This document shows positions 45,231-54,347 of a stretch of 64,000 nt of DNA, piece by piece; positions within the stretch are counted from its first letter, which is position 1; every line of letters starts with the position of its first letter. The stretch covers positions 2,976,001 to 3,040,000 of the forward strand of contig NZ_AP019657.1 of the NCBI RefSeq assembly GCF_009938225.1, written 5' to 3'. Below the pieces are notes generated by a model, which worked only from the letters and a program-made list of their open reading frames with translations, made no database searches and was not told where the DNA came from. Origin of the DNA: Vibrio ponticus (lineage in GTDB: Bacteria > Pseudomonadota > Gammaproteobacteria > Enterobacterales > Vibrionaceae). The position numbers were made by a program, and so were the translations under genes.

Positions 45231-45248
45231 ATTTGGTTGACCAATTTT
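45231..45248. promoter_or_regulatory. UxuR-like operator (strong) upstream of the YhcH gene
   Basis: ATTTGGTTGACCAATTTT carries perfect TTGGT/ACCAA arms. The 17 bases ATTTGGTTGACCAATTT are identical to the uxuB leader operator at 38286-38302. It lies 52 bases before the start codon. Confidence 0.75.
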
Positions 45249-45262
45249 GGTTAGGAAGGAGA

Positions 45263-45330
45263 AGCGGATCAACAATTCGCTTAAATCTCTGATCCGCTAA
45301 TCAGTTTAACCTCTAGGCGCTAGAGGTTAA
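45263..45330 (-). terminator. Two hairpins downstream of yicC
   Basis: AGCGGATCA/TGATCCGCT (45263-45298) and TTAACCTCTA/TAGAGGTTAA (45306-45330) are perfect stems in the gap between yicC and the YhcH gene. No long U tract; they may end or protect yicC transcripts. Confidence 0.5.
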
Positions 45331-45341
45331 GTAGGTGAAAA

Positions 45342-46208
45342 TTATTCAATATTCTGAATTTGTTCACGCATTTGTTCGATAAGTACTTTAAGCTCAACGC
45401 CTGATGCGGTGATATCGGTGCTGATCGATTTCGACGCTAGTGTGTTCGACTCACGGTTGAACTCTTGCATCATAAAGTCCAGACGACGACCTACTGCGCC
45501 GCCTTTTTTCAAGATGTTAGTGGTTTCTTTAACGTGAGAATCCAAGCGATCTAGCTCTTCTGCCACGTCAGATTTTTGTGCCAGCATGATCAGCTCTTGC
45601 TCAACGCGCGCCGCATCCAGCTCAATTTTCGCTTCTTCAAACTTACCCAGCAGACGTTCACGTTGCCAAGCGAGGATCTCTGGCATACGTGCACGCACTT
45701 TTACTACTTCGTCAGTAATAGCGGTTAGGCGCTGTTCAATCAGCTCTTTCATGTTGTCGCCTTCACGACCACGCGCTTCAATAAATTCGCTTAGAGCTTC
45801 ATCAAAACCAGCAAGTAGGTCTTTATTGACCGCATCCATATCTTGCTCAGGGGTTTCCATCACACCAGGCCATTGCATAACTTGGAATGGGTTAATGCGG
45901 CTAAGTTCGCCCGTCATGTGCATCACTTGCTCTGCCGCTTTGATCACTTGGCTCGCCAGAGTTTCATTGATGGTTAGCTCGCCTTTGGCTGCAGGGTTCG
46001 CTTCAAAGCGTAGGTGACATTCCACTTTGCCGCGCGCCAGACGCTTACGAAAACGCTCACGCAATACTGGCTCAAGACCACGGAACTGCTCTGGTAAGCG
46101 GAAGTAAGTTTCTAGGTAGCGTTGGTTAACACTGCGGATTTCCCATACGGCTGTACCCCAGTCGCCTTTAAGCTCTTTGCGAGCGTATGCCGTCATACTG
46201 TAGATCAT
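45342..46208 (-). CDS. yicC: YicC family endoribonuclease-like protein
   Basis: A 288-residue protein with N-terminal YicC-like domain (MTAYARKELKGDWGT, ETYFRLPEQF) and C-terminal domain with the conserved RRLDFMMQEFNRESNTLASKS (about 238-258). E. coli YicC (287) has been described as an RNase acting on RyhB-type RNAs; the wider family is still poorly defined. Divergent from rph, the same neighbourhood as in enterics (yicC/rph/pyrE). Confidence 0.92.
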   Translation of the reverse strand: MIYSMTAYARKELKGDWGTAVWEIRSVNQRYLETYFRLPEQFRGLEPVLRERFRKRLARGKVECHLRFEANPAAKGELTINETLASQVIKAAEQVMHMTGELSRINPFQVMQWPGVMETPEQDMDAVNKDLLAGFDEALSEFIEARGREGDNMKELIEQRLTAITDEVVKVRARMPEILAWQRERLLGKFEEAKIELDAARVEQELIMLAQKSDVAEELDRLDSHVKETTNILKKGGAVGRRLDFMMQEFNRESNTLASKSISTDITASGVELKVLIEQMREQIQNIE

Positions 46209-46402
46209 CGAATTTTCCTGTCTATAAATGCTGAAAATTAACTCTGAGATAGTAGCACAGCCGTCACTGGAATCCTTTTAATCCGTCGATGTTTCTTGCT
46301 AAGTTATTGAAGCATTGTTGACAGACTCGCCAGCGCAAACCTTTTCCGTTATAATCCTGCTCCAACCAAAACGTCTCCCCCTACAAATAAAGGTAGATGC
46401 CC

Positions 46403-47119
46403 ATGCGTCCAAACGATCGCAAGGCGGATCAAGTTCGCCCAATTAAAATTACTCGTAACTACACAGCTTATGCTGAAGGCTCTGTTCTTGTTGAGTTTGG
46501 TAACACCAAGGTTCTTTGTAACGCTTCAATTGAAGAAAACGTTCCTCGTTGGTTAAAAGGCCAAGGCAAAGGCTGGGTCACGGCTGAATATGGCATGCTG
46601 CCACGTGCAACACACTCACGCACACGTCGTGAAGCGACCAATGGTCAGCAGGGTGGACGTACTATGGAGATTCAACGTCTTATCGCGCGCAGTCTACGTG
46701 CTGTTGTGGATCTAAAAGCGATGGGTGAGTTTATGATCACCGTTGACTGTGACGTAATCCAAGCTGATGGCGGTACTCGCACCGCGTCTATCTCTGGTGC
46801 TAGTGTGGCACTAGCTGATGCATTCCAACACCTAATCGATAGCGGTAAGCTAAAGAGCAATCCAATGAAAGGCCATGTTGCAGCAGTGTCTGTGGGTCTG
46901 CTTGGCGAAGACGTATTGTGTGATTTGGAGTATGTAGAAGACTCAGCGGCGGATACCGATATGAACGTGGTGATGACAGAAGATGGTCGCATGATCGAAG
47001 TGCAAGGCACTGCGGAAGGCGAACCGTTTACTCATGCACAGCTGCTGGCGCTGTTGGAATCGGCGAGCAAAGGTATTGCGGAAATCGTCGCAGCGCAGAA
47101 GACGGCGTTAGCCAATTAG
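46403..47119 (+). CDS. rph: Ribonuclease PH
   Basis: A 238-residue phosphorolytic 3'-5' exoribonuclease that matures tRNA ends, same length as functional E. coli-type RNase PH. Conserved stretches are [44 protein letters not shown] (about 62-75), [12 protein letters not shown], and [16 protein letters not shown]. The start is set at 46403 because AAGG sits nine bases before it and the proximal ATG at 46397 is too close. Upstream of pyrE as in E. coli, but the frame is intact here. Confidence 0.95.
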   Translation: MRPNDRKADQVRPIKITRNYTAYAEGSVLVEFGNTKVLCNASIEENVPRWLKGQGKGWVTAEYGMLPRATHSRTRREATNGQQGGRTMEIQRLIARSLRAVVDLKAMGEFMITVDCDVIQADGGTRTASISGASVALADAFQHLIDSGKLKSNPMKGHVAAVSVGLLGEDVLCDLEYVEDSAADTDMNVVMTEDGRMIEVQGTAEGEPFTHAQLLALLESASKGIAEIVAAQKTALAN

Positions 47120-47126
47120 TTTTGAG

Positions 47127-47158
47127 AAATAGCTTCCTTTATCGGAGGCTATTTTTTT
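47127..47158 (+). terminator. Rho-independent terminator after rph
   Basis: AAATAGCTTCC and GGAGGCTATTT (one mismatch) form a stem followed by seven T, directly after the rph stop codon. Confidence 0.75.
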
Positions 47159-47175
47159 ATTTTCGTCATAGGAAA

Positions 47176-47266
47176 CTTCAATGCGTTGTTAGCTGCGCTT
47201 GCTCACCCTAATCACATACTTGAGTATGCTCATAGGGATGAGAAAGCTTGCTGCTTAGCCTTGAAG
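47176..47266. repeat. Long imperfect palindrome between rph and pyrE
   Basis: Outer arms CTTCAA (47176) and TTGAAG (47261), middle arms such as AGCTGCGCTTGCTCA/AGAAAGCTTGCTGCT and CACCCTA/TAGGGATG, and a perfect centre CATACTTGAGTATG (47215-47228). It would fold into one long hairpin in the pyrE leader. Similar palindromes occur dispersed in Vibrio genomes, and its place fits pyrE attenuation or a dispersed repeat. Confidence 0.6.
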
Positions 47267-47345
47267 CTACCTATCTAGAAAATGTCATTTATATTTTGTT
47301 GATACTGAGTCTAGGGAAACTAGACATTTAATTAGAGAGTGGATG

Positions 47346-47987
47346 ATGAAAGCATACCAGCGTGAATTTATTGAATTTGCACTAGAGAAAGAAGTTTTAA
47401 AGTTTGGTGAGTTTACTTTGAAGTCAGGCCGTAAGAGCCCATATTTCTTTAACGCTGGCTTGTTCAATACTGGTCGTGACTTGGCGCGTTTAGGTCGTTT
47501 CTATGCGGCGGCGCTGGCGGATTCAGGTATTGAATTTGATGTGTTGTTTGGCCCTGCGTACAAAGGTATTCCAATTGCGACCACAACCGCGGTTGCGCTA
47601 GCGGATCACCATGACATCGATACGCCTTACTGTTTTAACCGTAAAGAAGCCAAAGATCACGGTGAAGGTGGCAACCTAGTAGGTAGCGCGCTTGAAGGTC
47701 GTATTATGCTGGTGGATGACGTGATCACTGCTGGTACCGCGATTCGTGAGTCAATGGAAATCATCCAAGCGAATGGTGCAGATTTAGCGGGCGTATTGGT
47801 TGCGATTGACCGTCAAGAGAAAGGTAAGGGCGAGCTATCAGCGATTCAAGAAGTGGAACGTGACTTTGGTTGTGCGGTTATTTCTATCGTGAGCCTGACT
47901 GACCTAATCACTTTCCTAGAAGAGAAAGGCGACAACACCGAGCATCTTGAAGCAGTAAAAGCTTACCGCGCTGAGTACGGCATCTAA
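47346..47987 (+). CDS. pyrE: Orotate phosphoribosyltransferase
   Basis: A 213-residue enzyme, exact length of E. coli PyrE, making orotidine-5'-phosphate from orotate and PRPP in pyrimidine synthesis. The PRPP motif is [15 protein letters not shown] (about 119-133), and the orotate/dimer region contains [14 protein letters not shown] and [13 protein letters not shown]. The start at 47346 ([13 protein letters not shown]) matches the family; an ATG three bases before is also possible. Leader contains a long palindrome. Confidence 0.96.
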   Translation: MKAYQREFIEFALEKEVLKFGEFTLKSGRKSPYFFNAGLFNTGRDLARLGRFYAAALADSGIEFDVLFGPAYKGIPIATTTAVALADHHDIDTPYCFNRKEAKDHGEGGNLVGSALEGRIMLVDDVITAGTAIRESMEIIQANGADLAGVLVAIDRQEKGKGELSAIQEVERDFGCAVISIVSLTDLITFLEEKGDNTEHLEAVKAYRAEYGI

Positions 47988-48022
47988 TTGGGTCGTTAGT
48001 CTCTATCAATTGAGCAAGATAC

Positions 48023-48060
48023 AAAAAGGGCTGGTGGATTATTCCATCAGCCCTTTGTTT
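48023..48060 (+). terminator. Rho-independent terminator after pyrE
   Basis: AAAGGGCTGGTGGA and TCCATCAGCCCTTT form a stem with one mismatch around TTAT, followed by TTTTAG. It also separates the convergent lpxL. Confidence 0.82.
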
Positions 48061-48077
48061 TAGATATTGAAACATGT

Positions 48078-49028
48078 TTATTTATATCGGCAACTTTTTT
48101 GTGCGTCAGGGTCTGCCATGGTTTTAAAGCGTTTATGGAGCCACATCCATTGTGCTGGCGCGCGTAAGATCACCATCTCGATATACTTGTTCATATAGGC
48201 GGCAGCCGCAACTTCATCTTTTTGTGGGTAATCGCCTTCTATTGACATGTCAGCAATGATTTCATATTTGCCTTGTGCGTTTCTAAAGCCTGAGCCCGGC
48301 ACAATGGCACATTTGCTGGTGTAAGCCAGAATACTGGTGCCTGTGGTTGTGCAGGCATCTTCTACCGCAAAGAAAGGCACGAATACTGACTTGTTACGAC
48401 CGTAATCATGGTCTGGTAAGTAAAATAGGCGCTCGCCTTGGCGCAAGATGCGAATCATCTGTTTGAGGTCTTTACGATCAATCAGCTGGTTGCCGTTATG
48501 GGTGCGACCCCAGTATTGAATAAAGTTGTAGGCAGGATTGTTGTGTGGTCTGAAAGCCCCGTAGCCACCGACACCAAGGACGGCAAATGCTCGCGCGGTG
48601 ATTTCAAGGTTGAGGGCATGCACGCAGCAAAGGAGAACCCCTTTGTTGTTCTGTTTGTGCTCGAGTAGCACATCGATATCTTTTACTGCGATTAAGCGTT
48701 TGAAACGCCAAGTTGGCCAGAACCAAGTAATACCGGTTTCAATTAGCGCTAAACCGGTATTTTTGAAGTTATCTTCAACAATCGCTTGGCGCTCTTGCTC
48801 GGGCATATCAGGGAAGGCTAGCTCCAGGTTACGCGCGGTAACATGGACGCGACTTTTGCCATATTTCATACCAATTTTGCCGAGGAGACGACCAAAGCGA
48901 TACAACAATGCATAAGGCAAAATGTTGACAATGATGGCTAGTAAGCCAAAGCCGAACCAGACCCCCCAGTTTTTAGGGTGCAGCAGCGCAAGCGAAAAAG
49001 TCGGTTTGGCGTATTTATCTGTATTCAT
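48078..49028 (-). CDS. lpxL: Lipid A biosynthesis lauroyl acyltransferase (LpxL type)
   Basis: A 316-residue inner-membrane acyltransferase of the LpxL/LpxM/HtrB family adding a secondary acyl chain to Kdo2-lipid IVA. There is one N-terminal membrane anchor (about 20-40), and the HxxxxE catalytic motif appears as CVHALNLEI (about 132-140). WGRTHNGNQLIDRKDLKQMI and PDHDYG (about 180-185) are characteristic. NW-rich N-terminus (ALLHPKNWGVWFGFGLL) resembles Vibrio LpxL. The start at ATG 49028 follows GAGAG; a TTG 18 bases earlier would extend it but is weaker. Acyl preference not visible. Confidence 0.9.
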   Translation of the reverse strand: MNTDKYAKPTFSLALLHPKNWGVWFGFGLLAIIVNILPYALLYRFGRLLGKIGMKYGKSRVHVTARNLELAFPDMPEQERQAIVEDNFKNTGLALIETGITWFWPTWRFKRLIAVKDIDVLLEHKQNNKGVLLCCVHALNLEITARAFAVLGVGGYGAFRPHNNPAYNFIQYWGRTHNGNQLIDRKDLKQMIRILRQGERLFYLPDHDYGRNKSVFVPFFAVEDACTTTGTSILAYTSKCAIVPGSGFRNAQGKYEIIADMSIEGDYPQKDEVAAAAYMNKYIEMVILRAPAQWMWLHKRFKTMADPDAQKSCRYK

Positions 49029-49073
49029 AATATTAACTCTCACCAAATAGAGTTTGAGATCTTGGGGCGTATC

Positions 49074-49664
49074 TTATTCGATCTGTTTTTTCAGTAATGC
49101 CCAGTACTCGTCAAAATTTGCGGTTGGCTGATATTTAAAGTCAGAACGCACAAAACGGTTTAAGCTACCTTCTACTTGTCCCAGTAATTGTGCCGCGAGA
49201 ATACGCTCATCAACAGGGAAAGATTTACCTTCACGCAGTTTACGCTCACGTAGAATTTGACGTAAAGAGGTTTCAATACGCTCAAAGAGTTGATTGATGC
49301 GATCACGCAAGCGTTCGTTTTCAAACATCAACGCGTGGCCAGACAGAATGCGCGTCAGACCTGGGTTGCGCTCAGCAAATGCGAGTATTAATTGTAGCAC
49401 TAGGCGAATTCGCGTCAGGGTATCTTTTTCTTCATCTAAGATGCGGTTGATACGTGACATTAAAGACTCTTCGATAAACTCAATTAAGCCTTCAAACATA
49501 CGAGCCTTACTCGGAAAGTGACGATAAAGCGCCGCTTCAGACACGCCAACTTGCTTTGCCAGTTTAGCGGTTGTGATGCGTGATGCGCCTTCGTTCGATT
49601 CCAGCATTTCAGCTAGGGCTTGTAAGATTTCTTCTCGGCGATTGGTTTTTCGGGTTCCAGCCAT
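49074..49664 (-). CDS. slmA: Nucleoid occlusion factor SlmA
   Basis: A 196-residue TetR-family DNA-binding protein that blocks FtsZ rings over the chromosome. The helix-turn-helix (about 25-60, [34 protein letters not shown]) and the C-terminal dimer/FtsZ-binding domain ([33 protein letters not shown]) match E. coli SlmA (198). It follows coaBC on the same strand, as in enterics. In Vibrio cholerae SlmA has also been linked to chitin gene activation; chb is in this window but far away. Confidence 0.94.
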   Translation of the reverse strand: MAGTRKTNRREEILQALAEMLESNEGASRITTAKLAKQVGVSEAALYRHFPSKARMFEGLIEFIEESLMSRINRILDEEKDTLTRIRLVLQLILAFAERNPGLTRILSGHALMFENERLRDRINQLFERIETSLRQILRERKLREGKSFPVDERILAAQLLGQVEGSLNRFVRSDFKYQPTANFDEYWALLKKQIE

Positions 49665-49691
49665 GAACGCTTCCTTTTTACCACGATAGAA

Positions 49692-49713
49692 TCCCCGCCT
49701 TGAAAAAGGCAGG
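49692..49713 (-). other. Hairpin between coaBC and slmA
   Basis: CCCCGCCTT and AAGGCAGGG pair with one mismatch around a small loop in the 81-base gap. On the minus strand no long T tract follows; a weak terminator or stability element. Confidence 0.35.
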
Positions 49714-49745
49714 GAGAATTAGCTCAAAAAAATAAGAATTCCAGA

Positions 49746-50945
49746 CTATAGCTTGTCAGCAATAATCAGCAGAATTTGTTGTGCAATTTGTTGTTTTGAT
49801 GCAAGTGTTAGTGATTGCTCACCATCTTGCCAGTATACGGTAATCGCATTATCGTTACTATTAAACCCCTGACCTTGCACTGAGACGTCATTCGCACAGA
49901 TCATATCGAGGTTCTTACGTGTTAGTTTGCTGAGTGCGTACTGTTTTACGTTTTGTGTCTCTGCGGCGAAACCAACGGTAAATGGTCGGTTGTCAGTCAT
50001 GGCTGCAACAGAAGCTACGATGTCTGGGTTTTTCACCATAGTGACCGTCATTGAGTCGCTGTCATCAGTCTTTTTCAGTTTGTTGTCTGCAACAGTCTCT
50101 GGGCGGTAATCTGCCACTGCAGCGCAAGCAATGAAGATATCGCTTTGGCTAGCGTTACTCATCACGGCTTGGTGCATATCGTTCGCACTTTCTACATCAA
50201 TACGCTCGCAGCCTTGAGGTGTCGGGAGTGACACAGGGCCAGCAACCAGTTTGACTTCTGCACCCAGCAATTGAGCCGCTTCGGCAAGGGCAAAGCCCAT
50301 TTTGCCAGAACTGTGGTTGCTGATGTAACGGACAGGGTCGATCGCCTCACGAGTAGGTCCCGCGCTAATTAAGATTGATTTGCCTTCTAGTGGTTTGTCG
50401 GCAAAAAATTGCTCACATAAGCCGACCAGCTGCATTGGCTCTAGCATACGACCCGGACCCACATCACCACAGGCTTGTTCACCGGCTGCTGGTCCCCAAA
50501 TATGCATACCGCGACGAGCTAAGGTGGCGATATTTTCTTGAGTCGCTTGATTACGGTACATCTGCTGATTCATTGCTGGAGATACGGCAATCGGCGCGTC
50601 ACTCGCGAGCACTAATGTTGTCAGTAAGTCATTGCCCATGCCTGCTGCCATGCGTGCAATTAAGTCAGCAGTGGCGGGAGCGAGCAACACAAGGTCTGCC
50701 CATTTAGCCAACTCAATGTGACCCATTGAAGCTTCTGCCGCAGGGTCGAGTAGGCTGTCAGAGACTGGACGACCAGAAACTGCCTGCATGGTCAGAGGTG
50801 TAATGAACTCTTTGGCTGCTTTGGTCATGACGACTTGAACTTGCGCACCACGTTCAATTAAACGGCGGGTTAATTCAGCACATTTGTAGGCGGCAATACC
50901 ACCGCTAATGCCGAGTAAAATCTTTTTACCTGCGAGTGTTTGCAT
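49746..50945 (-). CDS. coaBC: Bifunctional phosphopantothenoylcysteine decarboxylase/synthetase CoaBC (Dfp)
   Basis: A 399-residue enzyme of coenzyme A synthesis. The N-terminal CoaC flavodoxin-like FMN domain (about 1-185) contains [15 protein letters not shown], the PAMNQQMY and [13 protein letters not shown] segments with the catalytic Cys. The C-terminal CoaB synthetase (about 190-399) has [19 protein letters not shown] and the KNPDIVA/ MICANDV dimer motifs. Length close to 406 of E. coli Dfp. GGAGAT precedes the ATG. Divergent from radC, conserved near the rpmB-rpmG genes. Confidence 0.95.
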   Translation of the reverse strand: MQTLAGKKILLGISGGIAAYKCAELTRRLIERGAQVQVVMTKAAKEFITPLTMQAVSGRPVSDSLLDPAAEASMGHIELAKWADLVLLAPATADLIARMAAGMGNDLLTTLVLASDAPIAVSPAMNQQMYRNQATQENIATLARRGMHIWGPAAGEQACGDVGPGRMLEPMQLVGLCEQFFADKPLEGKSILISAGPTREAIDPVRYISNHSSGKMGFALAEAAQLLGAEVKLVAGPVSLPTPQGCERIDVESANDMHQAVMSNASQSDIFIACAAVADYRPETVADNKLKKTDDSDSMTVTMVKNPDIVASVAAMTDNRPFTVGFAAETQNVKQYALSKLTRKNLDMICANDVSVQGQGFNSNDNAITVYWQDGEQSLTLASKQQIAQQILLIIADKL

Positions 50946-51258
50946 TGTTGAATCTCCAAAATATTGCTGCCGATAGTATCACAACCAAGGCTCTGCAGGA
51001 GTGGTCAGATTATGAATCTCAATCAAAGAAAGAGCGGATAGTGAAAGCCAACAAGTGAAGAATGAAACGCGACAACCAGTGCCGAAGCCGTGGTTTTAGT
51101 CTTAGAAGATAATCGAACGAGAGGTTTTCTAATGCTTGGAGTTGCCTATCGATTGCATCAGAACGCTGATATGAGTGGACAAATAAAGACGGCGATTTTG
51201 GTTTCAATTATTTATTTTGTTCAATAGAGGCAGGTTTATTTGGATATTGGGCGCAGCA
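50946..51258. other. Divergent gap coaBC / radC
   Basis: About 310 bases with no gene or RNA that I can support. A frame on the minus strand at 51019-51207 has no family features. It should hold the coaBC and radC promoters; I could not place either with confidence. Confidence 0.45.
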
Positions 51259-51933
51259 ATGGGAATAAAGTCACTACCAACAGGCTCGATGCCGAGAGAA
51301 AAACTGTTGTCTCGCGGGGCACAGGCGCTGACTGATGCGGAGTTGCTGGCGATTTTTCTTCGCACTGGCACGCAAGGGATGAACGTTTTAGAGCTGGCTG
51401 ATAACTTAATCAAGGAATTTGGCTCATTGAGAAAGCTGTTTTCTGCGACGCAGGATGAGTTTTGCCTTCATAAAGGTTTAGGCACCGCAAAATATGTACA
51501 ACTGCAAGCGTGTTTGGAGATGTCACAACGATATCTACGAGAAACTTTGCAGCGAGGTGATGCGCTAACCAGCCCGCAGCAAACTAAACTTTATCTCACC
51601 GGTTTACTGCGTGATCGCCAACGTGAAGCGTTCTATATATTGTTTTTGGATAACCAGCATCGCGTGATTAGCTCTGAGATTATGTTTGAGGGCACTATCG
51701 ATTCTGCCTCGGTTTACCCTAGGGAAGTGGTGAAACGTTCGTTAGAGTTCAATGCAGCCGCTTTAATTCTGGCTCATAACCATCCATCAGGTGTAGCAGA
51801 ACCAAGTCAGTCGGATCGGCGCATTACCCGCCGTTTAGTGGATGCATTAGCCTTAGTTGAGATAAGAATTCTCGACCATTTTGTGGTTGGAGATGGTGAC
51901 GTAATTTCGTTCGCAGAACGTGGTTGGATTTGA
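51259..51933 (+). CDS. radC: RadC family JAB-domain protein
   Basis: A 224-residue protein with an N-terminal helix-hairpin-helix-like part ([26 protein letters not shown], about 11-36) and C-terminal JAB1/MPN metalloprotease-like domain with the metal motif [14 protein letters not shown] (about 174-187). The DNA-repair role once assumed for RadC is not well supported; the family is widespread and its true function unclear. Start set at [15 protein letters not shown] because this matches the usual family N-terminus; an upstream TTG would add 14 residues. Confidence 0.92.
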   Translation: MGIKSLPTGSMPREKLLSRGAQALTDAELLAIFLRTGTQGMNVLELADNLIKEFGSLRKLFSATQDEFCLHKGLGTAKYVQLQACLEMSQRYLRETLQRGDALTSPQQTKLYLTGLLRDRQREAFYILFLDNQHRVISSEIMFEGTIDSASVYPREVVKRSLEFNAAALILAHNHPSGVAEPSQSDRRITRRLVDALALVEIRILDHFVVGDGDVISFAERGWI

Positions 51934-52054
51934 ATCACAATTTTTGTTGTGACTTTAACTAAATCTGAGTACAATCCCTCGACATTTTTTAGACTAAATT
52001 CAGCTCTGCTTAAAAAAAGATCACTGAAATCTGTAAAAAGGATCTGTTCGGGTC

Positions 52055-52083
52055 TTGAGCAATGCTATTCAAGTTAGTATAAT
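52055..52083 (+). promoter_or_regulatory. Predicted sigma-70 promoter of rpmB-rpmG
   Basis: TTGAGC (52055-52060) and consensus TATAAT (52078-52083) are spaced by 17 bases and followed by a GC-rich discriminator (GCGCGACC), the pattern of stringently controlled ribosomal protein promoters. It gives a leader of about 120 bases. Confidence 0.75.
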
Positions 52084-52128
52084 GCGCGACCTTTGATAGC
52101 CTTGTATAGACTTTCTATAGCGGATCTA

Positions 52129-52163
52129 AACCTCTATCCTTCTGTTTAGAAATAGAAGAGGTT
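52129..52163 (+). promoter_or_regulatory. Hairpin in the rpmB leader
   Basis: AACCTCT and AGAGGTT pair at the base, with TTCT/AGAA extending the stem above a small internal loop, in the 5' leader of rpmB-rpmG. It could be a ribosomal-protein autoregulatory structure; this is unproven. Confidence 0.45.
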
Positions 52164-52212
52164 CGGCCACCAAGGTTGATATCGAGCTGAAACGATTTTG
52201 GAGAAGACATTC

Positions 52213-52449
52213 ATGTCACGAGTATGCCAAGTAACTGGTAAGCGTCCAGTAACGGGTAACAACCGTTCACACGCACGAAATGCTACTAAGCGTCGTTTTC
52301 TGCCGAACCTACAAACTCATCGTTTCTGGGTAGAGAGCGAAAAACGTTTTGTTAAACTACGCCTTACTGCAAAAGGTATGCGCATCATTGACAAGAAAGG
52401 CATCGATGCTGTTCTTGTTGACATCCGTGCGCGCGGCGAAAACGTTTAA
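52213..52449 (+). CDS. rpmB: 50S ribosomal protein L28 (bL28)
   Basis: A 78-residue basic ribosomal protein, same length as E. coli L28. [17 protein letters not shown] and the [13 protein letters not shown] stretch are signature parts. Start is at 52213 with GGAG nine bases before; the five upstream codons in frame are not conserved. Forms the rpmB-rpmG operon. Confidence 0.97.
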   Translation: MSRVCQVTGKRPVTGNNRSHARNATKRRFLPNLQTHRFWVESEKRFVKLRLTAKGMRIIDKKGIDAVLVDIRARGENV

Positions 52450-52462
52450 GAGGAAATAGGCA

Positions 52463-52633
52463 ATGGCAAAGAAAGGCGTTCGTGAGAAAATCCGTCTAGT
52501 ATCAACTGCTGAGACAGGTCACTTCTACACAACTGATAAGAACAAACGTAACATGCCTGGCAAATTCGAGATCAAGAAATTTGATCCTGTAGTTCGCAAG
52601 CACGTTGTGTACAAAGAAGCTAAAATCAAGTAA
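52463..52633 (+). CDS. rpmG: 50S ribosomal protein L33 (bL33)
   Basis: A 56-residue ribosomal protein (too small for many ORF lists). It reads [20 protein letters not shown], then an [11 protein letters not shown] core, and ends KEAKIK. The zinc-binding cysteines of some L33 proteins are absent, as in E. coli type. It follows rpmB by 13 bases with AGGAAAT upstream of the ATG. Confidence 0.97.
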   Translation: MAKKGVREKIRLVSTAETGHFYTTDKNKRNMPGKFEIKKFDPVVRKHVVYKEAKIK

Positions 52634-52676
52634 TTGATTTTTTCTTTGTAACTTCTTTTAAGAAGTTTAAATTAGA

Positions 52677-52704
52677 AACCCAACTTTCGAGTTGGGTTTT
52701 TTAT
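52677..52704 (+). terminator. Rho-independent terminator after rpmG
   Basis: AACCCAACT and AGTTGGGTT form a perfect 9-bp stem with a TTCG loop and six T, about 45 bases after the rpmG stop. Confidence 0.85.
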
Positions 52705-52742
52705 TATCTAAAAAAGCAGAATGAGAGTAGGAGAGTCGTGAA

Positions 52743-54275
52743 GTGAAGTATGTCGTGCCAACACTGAAGTTCATTTCGTTAGTTTTATTAGCCTTCTTGA
52801 TCACCGCAGCTTTAGGGTATGAAGTAAAAGTAGATAGTGTCATCTTGCTCTCTATTACTCTAGCATGGCTCAAATCAAGCCGTTTCGGCTTTGGTGTATT
52901 TGTCTTCTTAACCATAATTACCGCATGTTATATCCCAGTTTCATGGAATTATGGTCATCCCAATTTAACTATCGTATCCTCCCTGCTTGAGACCAATTCA
53001 TCTGAAGCCTTTGAGTTCTTTAAGGATCTTGAATGGATGACATTAAGTGCAGCAATTCTGTTTGCTATTGTGAGTATGGCGCTGTTCAAGTTTGTGCCTG
53101 CTATTTCAGGGCGACGTGTCACGGTAGTGAGTGTGTTACTGTTTGCTTTTTTATTGTTGGACAAGCCAATTCGAACCATTAATGATCGCAATATTAGCGA
53201 GAATTATGCGAGTGCATTGTTTGCCAATATGCGTTTTGCACCAGTTCGTTTTGTTTTCGATTGGTATGACTCTTACGATAAGTACTACCAGTACAATCAA
53301 GAAATCATGGCGCAAAAAGAAGTGCCAGCAACTTGGGTTGTGACTAAGAGACCTGAACATGCGTCTAATACCATCATTGTATTAGGTGAGAGTGTACGTA
53401 AAGACTATATGAATGCTTATGGTCTTCCATTGGCGAATACTCCATTTATGTCACGAGCCAATGGACAACTTTGGACGGAATTTTTATCTCCAGGTCCTAA
53501 TACGTTTACTTCAGTGATGCGTTATGTCACGTTGAATAATGGTATTGATTTAGAGTTGAATAATAATATCAATACCTTGGCGAACAATGCTGGAATAGAG
53601 ACGTTTTGGATTTCTAACCAAGGTCGTATGGGTGAGTTTGATACCGGTATCAGTGCGATAGCTAACTATGCTCAGCACATCTCTTTTACCCGCAGTGGTA
53701 GTTTCCGTGACTCCAACGTGTATGATTCAACGTTACTACCTAGCGTTGAAGAGGCTTTAGCCGCAAACAACCAATCAAAATTGATTGTGGTACATTTAAT
53801 TGGGTCTCACCCTCGCTTCTGTGATCGTGTTGAAGGGGACGTTGAGTTCAACTTTAATGGCGATAAGATTTCATGTTATATCGAGTCGATTCGACAAACA
53901 GATAGTTTGTTAGAGAAAATTGATGCTTTGGCACAAGCACAGTCGATACCATTCAATTTGCTGTATGTGTCTGATCACGGTTTGGCGCATCGCGATAGTG
54001 GGCATAATTTGCGTCATGACCCGACGACGCGCCAGTCTTATCAAGTCCCTTTGTTTATTACTGGTTCAGCGTTTAATTCTCGAGAGTTGATCGATTATCC
54101 ACGCAATGGCTTTGCGATGATTAAAGCGATCTCTGAGTTAATGGGTGTGTCGACTGAGCAGTTGTCGGATGTGCCGTCATTCTTTTCACCATATCGAGAT
54201 GAGCCTATCATCAACAATGGTGAAGGGGAGTTAGTTCCCTTAGAAGAATTGAGTGACGATCCAATTCATAGCTGA
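52743..54275 (+). CDS. Phosphoethanolamine transferase-like sulfatase-fold membrane enzyme
   Basis: A 510-residue inner-membrane protein, like EptA/EptC. Four or so N-terminal membrane segments (about 6-26, 33-66, 100-122, 125-140) precede a periplasmic alkaline-phosphatase-like domain. The nucleophile region reads IIVLGESVRKDYM (about 208-220), with Ser or nearby residue where EptA has Thr, and later metal-site motifs include VVHLIGSHPRF (about 346-356) and VSDHGLAHRDSGH (about 414-426). The reaction would attach phosphoethanolamine, or a related group, to lipid A or core. It lies beside the LPS cluster, which fits. Substrate not determinable. Confidence 0.84.
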   Translation: MKYVVPTLKFISLVLLAFLITAALGYEVKVDSVILLSITLAWLKSSRFGFGVFVFLTIITACYIPVSWNYGHPNLTIVSSLLETNSSEAFEFFKDLEWMTLSAAILFAIVSMALFKFVPAISGRRVTVVSVLLFAFLLLDKPIRTINDRNISENYASALFANMRFAPVRFVFDWYDSYDKYYQYNQEIMAQKEVPATWVVTKRPEHASNTIIVLGESVRKDYMNAYGLPLANTPFMSRANGQLWTEFLSPGPNTFTSVMRYVTLNNGIDLELNNNINTLANNAGIETFWISNQGRMGEFDTGISAIANYAQHISFTRSGSFRDSNVYDSTLLPSVEEALAANNQSKLIVVHLIGSHPRFCDRVEGDVEFNFNGDKISCYIESIRQTDSLLEKIDALAQAQSIPFNLLYVSDHGLAHRDSGHNLRHDPTTRQSYQVPLFITGSAFNSRELIDYPRNGFAMIKAISELMGVSTEQLSDVPSFFSPYRDEPIINNGEGELVPLEELSDDPIHS

Positions 54276-54287
54276 TGAGTTATCTGT

Positions 54288-54318
54288 TTCTTGTGTGTAG
54301 CAATGTTACACACAAGAA
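54288..54318 (+). other. Strong hairpin after the transferase gene
   Basis: TTCTTGTGTGTA and TACACACAAGAA form a perfect 12-bp stem with a 7-base loop, just after the stop codon. Only a short T-containing tail (TATTAG), so termination efficiency is unclear. Confidence 0.55.
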
Positions 54319-54347
54319 TATTAGCTTGATTGAATAAAGGATTTATT

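Noticed and set aside
46317..46355. TTGACA ... TATAAT pair before rph as a sigma-70 promoter
   Set aside because: The spacing of about 27 bases is far outside the functional range, so the two hexamers cannot form one promoter; the TATAAT may still be used with another element.
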